This document shows positions 59,890-64,000 of a stretch of DNA of 64,000 nucleotides, in pieces; the stretch's first letter is position 1, and each line of letters opens with the position of its first letter. The position numbers and the translations under genes were made by a program. Below the pieces are notes generated by a model. That model saw nothing but the letters and a program-made list of their open reading frames with translations. It did not search any database and had not been told where the DNA came from. Origin of the DNA: Paracoccus onchidii (GTDB taxonomy: Bacteria > Pseudomonadota > Alphaproteobacteria > Rhodobacterales > Rhodobacteraceae); NCBI RefSeq assembly GCF_028294535.1, contig NZ_JAQBIE010000003.1:124001-188000 (forward strand), given 5' to 3'.

Positions 59890-61074
59890 CTAGCGCAGTC
59901 CCAAACCGGCGCGCATCATCATGCGCCGCAACGGAGACAGGCCATAGAGACCGCCAAGCGTGGCAGCGCGCAGATCGCGCAATGGACGGAGGCTGGCCTG
60001 GCTGGCACGATTGAGCGCATCGATCCCCATGAGGCGTGCATAGGCTTCGGGGCGCCGCGCGCGTTCATAGGCGCGCAAAGCGTCGCGGTTGCCCGGTTCG
60101 GTCCGTGACAGGTCAATCAGCGCGGACAGATCGGCAAGGCTCATGTTCAGGCCCTGCGCGCCGATTGGTGGCACGACATGCGCAGCCTCGGCGATGAGCG
60201 CGACATGGGGCGCGACGAAGCGATCAGCGATCTGGCTGATGATCGGCCATTGCGTCAATGCCGTCGCCTGCGTCAGAGGCCCGAGCACACCGGCGGAGCG
60301 ATCATTCAGATGCTGTGCGAATTCCCGGGGTGGTAGTGTCGACAGGCGCTCGATCTCGCGGCCGTTTTCCATCCAGACTACAGCAGAGCATGGTTTGCCG
60401 TCGCGATCAGGCAGGGGAACCAGCGTGAAAGGCCCGCCCGAGCGGTGGACCTCGGTCGAAACATTGTGATGGGGGCGATCATGCGTGACCGCGAATGCCA
60501 GCGCCTTTTGCCCATAGCGAAAGGTTCTGACGCCGATACCCAGAGATTGCCGCACAGGTGAGTTGCGCCCATCTGCGCCGATCAGCAGCGAAGCCCGCAA
60601 CCTGCGCCCGTGATCCAGTGTGACAATCGCCCCTTCGTCGCGTGCAATCACGTTCCGTGTGCCGGTGCCCGGGTAGAAGCGCACAGATTGCAAATGCCCC
60701 AGCCGGCCCATGATCTCGCGGCGCAGAAGCCAGTTCGGCAGGTTCCAGCCAAAGGGTTTGTCCCCGATCTCGGCGGCATCGAAATCGCGGGTGAGACGTG
60801 GGACGGAATTCCGCCCTCCGGCATCGACGATCCGCATCGTCTGAAGAGCCGTCGCGAAGGGCGCCAGCCGATCCCACAGGCCGATGCGGTCAAGCAGGTC
60901 GACCGAGGGTGTCAAAAAGGCGGTCGTGCGCAGATCGGCCCCCGCCTGCCCGTCATCGGTGATTGGGGCAGCAGGATCCACACAGACCGTCGTGAAACCC
61001 TCGGCACCGAAAGCAGCGGCGGCGATCAGGCCCGCGACACCGCCGCCCGAAACCAGCACATCGACCTGTTCCAT
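59890..61074 (-). CDS. UbiH/UbiF/Coq6-family FAD-dependent hydroxylase
   Basis: A 394-residue flavoprotein monooxygenase for ubiquinone ring hydroxylation. The FAD-binding motif is VDVLVSGGGVAGLIAAAAFG at the N-terminus, the conserved DG motif is LLIGADGRNSPVRQSLG near 165, and the second FAD motif is PHVALIAEAAHVVPPIGAQGLNMSL, with Glu in place of the usual Gly-Asp. Which ring position it modifies cannot be told from sequence. GTG 61092, six codons upstream, is an alternative start. Confidence 0.88.
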   Translation of the reverse strand: MEQVDVLVSGGGVAGLIAAAAFGAEGFTTVCVDPAAPITDDGQAGADLRTTAFLTPSVDLLDRIGLWDRLAPFATALQTMRIVDAGGRNSVPRLTRDFDAAEIGDKPFGWNLPNWLLRREIMGRLGHLQSVRFYPGTGTRNVIARDEGAIVTLDHGRRLRASLLIGADGRNSPVRQSLGIGVRTFRYGQKALAFAVTHDRPHHNVSTEVHRSGGPFTLVPLPDRDGKPCSAVVWMENGREIERLSTLPPREFAQHLNDRSAGVLGPLTQATALTQWPIISQIADRFVAPHVALIAEAAHVVPPIGAQGLNMSLADLSALIDLSRTEPGNRDALRAYERARRPEAYARLMGIDALNRASQASLRPLRDLRAATLGGLYGLSPLRRMMMRAGLGLR

Positions 61075-61096
61075 GTCATCGGCTTGGGGCACAGGA

Positions 61097-61282
61097 TCAA
61101 TTTCCGGCGGTGAATGCCAGCATCACGACGAATACGGCAAGGGTCAGCACAAGGCCGATCAGCCCCAGCACCGGCAAGCCAAAGGTCGCGACAAGGGCCG
61201 CGACAACCAGCAGCACAACCAGAAGAACGGCAAAAATACGCAGCGCAAGGCGATTATCTGCAGAAGCGGAAACATTGGTCAT
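61097..61282 (-). CDS. Small two-helix membrane protein, hypothetical
   Basis: A 61-residue protein: a short polar start (MTNVSASADNRLALR), then two hydrophobic helices (IFAVLLVVLLVVAALVATF and LIGLVLTLAVFVVMLAFTAG). It precedes the ubiH-like gene on the same strand with a short gap, so cotranscription is likely. I do not recognise a family. AGGGA stands about eleven bases before ATG 61282; a TTG two codons earlier is possible. Confidence 0.65.
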   Translation of the reverse strand: MTNVSASADNRLALRIFAVLLVVLLVVAALVATFGLPVLGLIGLVLTLAVFVVMLAFTAGN

Positions 61283-61331
61283 GGACAAGAATCCCTATGG
61301 GTCGGCGCGTTCCACAACCATTTAGCCTGCT

Positions 61332-62015
61332 TCATCCGGGAAGGGCAATCTTTGTCAGAAATGCAAACAGGTCGTCATCGCGATGCATGATATGCGGAAA
61401 ATCGCGGTTTTCCGGGGCCTTGCCCTGGCCAGATACCTCTGGGCCGCTATACCCGCGACCTATCAGCACAGTGCGCATTCCCAGTTCGTGAGGCACCAGA
61501 AGATTGCGGGGATCATCCTCGAACATCGCCGCCCGAGACGGATCTATACCTGAAAGGCGCATCACCTCGGTATAGGCGCGCTGATCCGGCTTGGGGTGAA
61601 ATCCGGTTTCCTCGACGCCATAGATCTCATCGAACAGGTCCAACCCGCGTGCGGTGAGAACCTTGCGGGCATAGGTGGAATCGGCGTTGGTGTGGATCAG
61701 TTTCCGTCCGGGCAGGTTGTTGATGGCCCGCGCCAGATCCGGGGCCGGGACCAGAGGCGAGAAATCGATATCATGCACCTCGGCAAGATAATCAGCCGGA
61801 TCGATGGCATGTTCGGTCATCAGGCCGGCAAGTGTCGTGCCGTGCTGTTGCCAATATTCCTTGCGCAGGCGGTCCGCATCATGTGGCGCGATCTGCAGCA
61901 GCCGCATGACATAGGCGGTCATGCGGGCCTCGATCTGGGGAAAGAGCGCCATATCGGGCGGGTAAAGCGTATTGTCCAGATCAAAGATCCAGACATCGAC
62001 ATCTGAAAAATCCAT
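61332..62015 (-). CDS. HAD-family pyrimidine 5'-nucleotidase (SDT1-like)
   Basis: A 227-residue HAD phosphatase. Motif I is WIFDLDNTLYPPDMALFPQI near residue 9 (Asp nucleophile and Asp+2), motif II is KLIHTNADSTYARKVL, and motifs III/IV include FHPKPDQRAYTEVM and AAMFEDDPRNLLVPHELG. The cap and the LYPP/FPQIEARM stretch are typical of the yeast Sdt1/Phm8-like pyrimidine nucleotidase group common in alphaproteobacteria. ATG 62015 is chosen because the HAD fold starts right after it. It is divergent from the GntR regulator. Confidence 0.88.
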   Translation of the reverse strand: MDFSDVDVWIFDLDNTLYPPDMALFPQIEARMTAYVMRLLQIAPHDADRLRKEYWQQHGTTLAGLMTEHAIDPADYLAEVHDIDFSPLVPAPDLARAINNLPGRKLIHTNADSTYARKVLTARGLDLFDEIYGVEETGFHPKPDQRAYTEVMRLSGIDPSRAAMFEDDPRNLLVPHELGMRTVLIGRGYSGPEVSGQGKAPENRDFPHIMHRDDDLFAFLTKIALPG

Positions 62016-62080
62016 GCCGATATCGTTAGCTCGCACGTCTGCGGCTTGCAATTGTCACATATGCGGCCAATCGTATTGCC

Positions 62081-62710
62081 ATGAAAGATGACGCCTATTC
62101 CCTGATCCTTGCCGCGATCGAAGCCGGCACCTATCGCCCCGGTGACCGACTGGTCGAATCGGAACTGGCCGAACGATTCGGGGTATCGCGCACCCCGGTT
62201 CGCGAGGCCCTGCAAAGGCTTGAGACACAGGCCATGCTTGTGCGCGACGGACGCAGCCTGATCGTCGGGTCGCTGGACCACAATCAATTGGCCGAGCTAT
62301 ACGTGGTGCGGGCCGAGCTTGAGGCACTGGCCGCGCGCCTGGCCGCGCGCCATGCCACCCCCGAAGAAGTTCGTGTCCTGGCCCGGATGGTGGCAGAGGA
62401 CCAGAAATCGATCGGCGATCCGGAATTTCTGGCCCGCGCCAACAAACGGTTTCACCACCAGCTTCATCTGGCTTCTCACAACCGGTATCTGGTGCAGCAG
62501 CTGGATCTTGTTCATCGGACCATGGCGCTGATGGCAAAGACCTCGCTGGCGGCCGAAGGGCGGGGCGAAATGGCGTTGACCGAACACAAGAATATCGTCG
62601 ACGCGATCGCTGCGGGCGATGGCGATGCGGCCGATGCCGCATTGCGCCAGCATATCTCGATGGCATGGGAAACGCGTCTGAGACTGGAGGCTGGCGGGGA
62701 ACATGCCTGA
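62081..62710 (+). CDS. GntR family transcriptional regulator (FadR/FCD subfamily)
   Basis: A 209-residue regulator: winged helix at about 5-65 (AIEAGTYRPGDRLVESELAE, RFGVSRTPVREALQRLE) and an all-helical FCD ligand domain at about 75-200 with the metal/ligand residues in RANKRFHHQLHLASHN and LTEHKNIVDAIAAGD. Its ligand and targets are unknown. It begins a run of four genes joined by 8-, 4- and 4-base overlaps (GntR, hypothetical, AlkA-like glycosylase, esterase). Confidence 0.92.
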   Translation: MKDDAYSLILAAIEAGTYRPGDRLVESELAERFGVSRTPVREALQRLETQAMLVRDGRSLIVGSLDHNQLAELYVVRAELEALAARLAARHATPEEVRVLARMVAEDQKSIGDPEFLARANKRFHHQLHLASHNRYLVQQLDLVHRTMALMAKTSLAAEGRGEMALTEHKNIVDAIAAGDGDAADAALRQHISMAWETRLRLEAGGEHA

Positions 62711-63011
62711 CGACGCGCCGCATTCCCTGTCGGAAGCAGACCCCAAGAACCTGATTCGCGAAAGTTTCGCCATCGATGGAATCAGCGCCGCACAGTGTCG
62801 GTCGATCTTTCTCGATTGGGCATTGTCCTTGCCCGACAATCTGGACCAGATCCAATCGATCCGGTGTCTTCTGGATCACTATGCCCCCGCAGCGACCCTG
62901 AACGACCAGCGTCACCCGATGATCGCCGTATTGGTCGAGGCCGTGCAGGCCGGGCAGCATCAGCCCCGGCGGCGGGGCGGGCGTGCGGCCCGCGTTTCAC
63001 AGGCGGAATGA
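62703..63011 (+). CDS. Hypothetical protein, rhodobacterial
   Basis: A 102-residue acidic helical protein, MPDDAPHSLSEADPKNLIRE followed by SFAIDGISAAQCRSIFLDWA and LSLPDNLDQIQSIRCLLDHY, with a basic tail QHQPRRRGGRAARVSQ. I do not recognise a domain. It overlaps the GntR stop by eight bases and the glycosylase ATG by four, so it is clearly part of this translational unit and probably real. Confidence 0.78.
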   Translation: MPDDAPHSLSEADPKNLIRESFAIDGISAAQCRSIFLDWALSLPDNLDQIQSIRCLLDHYAPAATLNDQRHPMIAVLVEAVQAGQHQPRRRGGRAARVSQAE

Positions 63012-63640
63012 GCCGGATGCGCCTGATCGAAACGCAGGACGATCTGGCCGAGGGGGCCGCCTATCTTGCCGGGGCATGTCCGGTCTGGGCAAAGGTGCTG
63101 CCCACGCTTGGCCCCCTGCCCTTGCGCCGCCGCAGCGACGGCTTTGAGGCGATCGCAAGCGCGATTGTGGGGCAGCAAATCTCGATCGCTGCGGCTGCGG
63201 CGATCTGGAAGCGTTTGGAAGACGCCGGGCTGACCGACCCTGTAGCGGTTGCCGCCGCCACCGAGGAAGAACTGCGGGCCGCCGGGCTGTCGCGCCCCAA
63301 GGCCCGCTACCTTTCGGCGATCGCAAACGCCCAACCCGATTGGATCGCATTACGCGATCTGCCCGATGACGCGGCATTGCAACAGCTGGTCGCGCTGCCT
63401 GGCATCGGCATCTGGACGGCTGAGATCTATTTGAAATTCGCGCTTGGCCGCCGCGACGTCCTGGCCGCCGGCGATCTGGCCCTGCAAGAGGCCGCCCGCA
63501 TGATGTATGGGCTGGATGCCCGTCCGACACCCGCAAAACTGCGGGAAATGGCGCGACCATGGGCCCCATGGCGTGCGGTTGCGGCGCGCGGGCTGTGGGC
63601 CTATTACCGGCAGGCAAAAGGACGCGAGGGAATACAATGA
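63008..63640 (+). CDS. DNA-3-methyladenine glycosylase II (AlkA-like, HhH-GPD)
   Basis: A 210-residue base-excision repair glycosylase. It shows FEAIASAIVGQQISIAAAAA near residue 45, the helix-hairpin-helix VALPGIGIWTAEIYLKFALG near 120 and the catalytic Asp in RRDVLAAGDLALQEAARMMY. Shorter than E. coli AlkA because it lacks the N-terminal domain, as is normal for this subgroup. ATGA overlaps link it to the genes on both sides. Confidence 0.93.
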   Translation: MSRMRLIETQDDLAEGAAYLAGACPVWAKVLPTLGPLPLRRRSDGFEAIASAIVGQQISIAAAAAIWKRLEDAGLTDPVAVAAATEEELRAAGLSRPKARYLSAIANAQPDWIALRDLPDDAALQQLVALPGIGIWTAEIYLKFALGRRDVLAAGDLALQEAARMMYGLDARPTPAKLREMARPWAPWRAVAARGLWAYYRQAKGREGIQ

Positions 63641-64000
63641 CTGCGCTGAAATCCGCCCGAAAAGGACCAGAAACCGCCGATTCCGTCGTGGTCTTTCTTC
63701 ACGGCTACGGCGCGGATGGCGCTGATCTTCTGGGGCTGGCCGATCCGTTGTCGCCGCATTTGCCCGGCACCGCGTTTCACGCCCCCGACGCGCCGGAAAA
63801 AAGCACCGGAAACCCGTTTGGCTATCAATGGTTTCCGATCCCATGGCTGGATGGTTCCGACGAAGCGCAGGCCCGGGAATCGATGGAACGCTCGATCAAG
63901 GCCTTGAATCTGTATCTCGACAAGGTTCTGGCCGACGAAGGCCTGAGCGCGGATCGCATGGTCGTCATCGGCTTTTCGCAAGGGACCATGATGGCGCTGC
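63637..64000 (+). CDS. Alpha/beta hydrolase of the phospholipase/carboxylesterase family, cut by the window edge
   Basis: The first 121 residues of a serine hydrolase: VVVFLHGYGADGADLLGLAD with the oxyanion HGxG, FHAPDAPEKSTGNPFGYQWF, and the nucleophile elbow GFSQGTMMAL just before the window ends. The remaining Asp and His of the triad lie beyond base 64000; family members have about 215-225 residues. The ATG overlaps the glycosylase stop by four bases. Likely substrates are short-chain or acyl-thio esters, unproven. Confidence 0.92.
   Translation, partial: MTALKSARKGPETADSVVVFLHGYGADGADLLGLADPLSPHLPGTAFHAPDAPEKSTGNPFGYQWFPIPWLDGSDEAQARESMERSIKALNLYLDKVLADEGLSADRMVVIGFSQGTMMAL

Overview
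The window is dense, high-G+C alphaproteobacterial chromosome, most likely from Paracoccus or a close relative in the Rhodobacteraceae/Paracoccaceae. This rests on the ccoNOQP - usp - fnr - hemN neighbourhood, the fabD-fabG-acpP and lptF-lptG-lptD-surA-pdxA-rsmA orders, the DUF4167 protein, the GT14-type glycosyltransferase next to a sulfotransferase, and FnrL-type boxes of the form TTGAT-N4-GTCAA. I saw no rRNA, tRNA, CRISPR array, prophage, insertion sequence or integrase. No gene-free stretch exceeds 300 bases. Both window edges cut a gene (gltX at the left, an alpha/beta hydrolase at the right).

Layout. 1-5.4 kb: gltX, comEC, a TfoX C-terminal-type protein and miaB, followed by two unusual hairpins that share a loop sequence. 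5.6-12.4 kb: a low-oxygen respiration block with ccoNOQP (minus strand), a universal stress protein, an FNR regulator and hemN, tied together by three FNR boxes; hemN carries a one-base insertion that breaks its frame. 12.4-25.1 kb: housekeeping genes (polA, zinc-finger protein, orphan ABC ATPase, HIT protein, GT14 glycosyltransferase, sulfotransferase, dps, acpP-fabG-fabD, ndk, AI-2E family permease, olsB).

25.3-36.5 kb: one co-directional urea module. ureD-A-(58-codon small gene)-B-C-E-F-G encodes the nickel urease and its assembly factors, and urtABCDE encodes the urea ABC importer, so uptake and hydrolysis sit together. A small unannotated gene lies between ureA and ureB and encodes a His-rich exported or membrane peptide. 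Third-codon-position G+C looks higher here than in the flanks.

36.5-51 kb: holC-pepA (minus), then the LPS export/outer-membrane operon lptF-lptG-lptD-surA-pdxA-rsmA, a DUF4167 protein, prfA-prmC, and rpsF-rpsR-rplI behind a good sigma-70 promoter and a structured leader. 51-64 kb: a homocysteine methyltransferase and a separate B12-binding protein that look like two parts of a split methionine synthase, a PA0069-type radical SAM protein, a YghU-type GST, ilvC and ilvD with a tandem Lrp pair and a small orphan protein between them, a SugE/Gdx guanidinium exporter preceded by a guanidine-II (mini-ykkC) riboswitch, a UbiH-type hydroxylase, a HAD pyrimidine nucleotidase, and a tightly coupled GntR - hypothetical - AlkA - esterase run.

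The items most worth a second look are the guanidine-II riboswitch, the small gene inside the urease operon, the hemN frameshift and its FNR-box/leaderless arrangement, the twin hairpins after miaB, the repeated ATGGGTATTTG..GAAGAAGAAG element, and the split methionine synthase pair. I found no anti-phage or otherwise wholly new multi-gene system.
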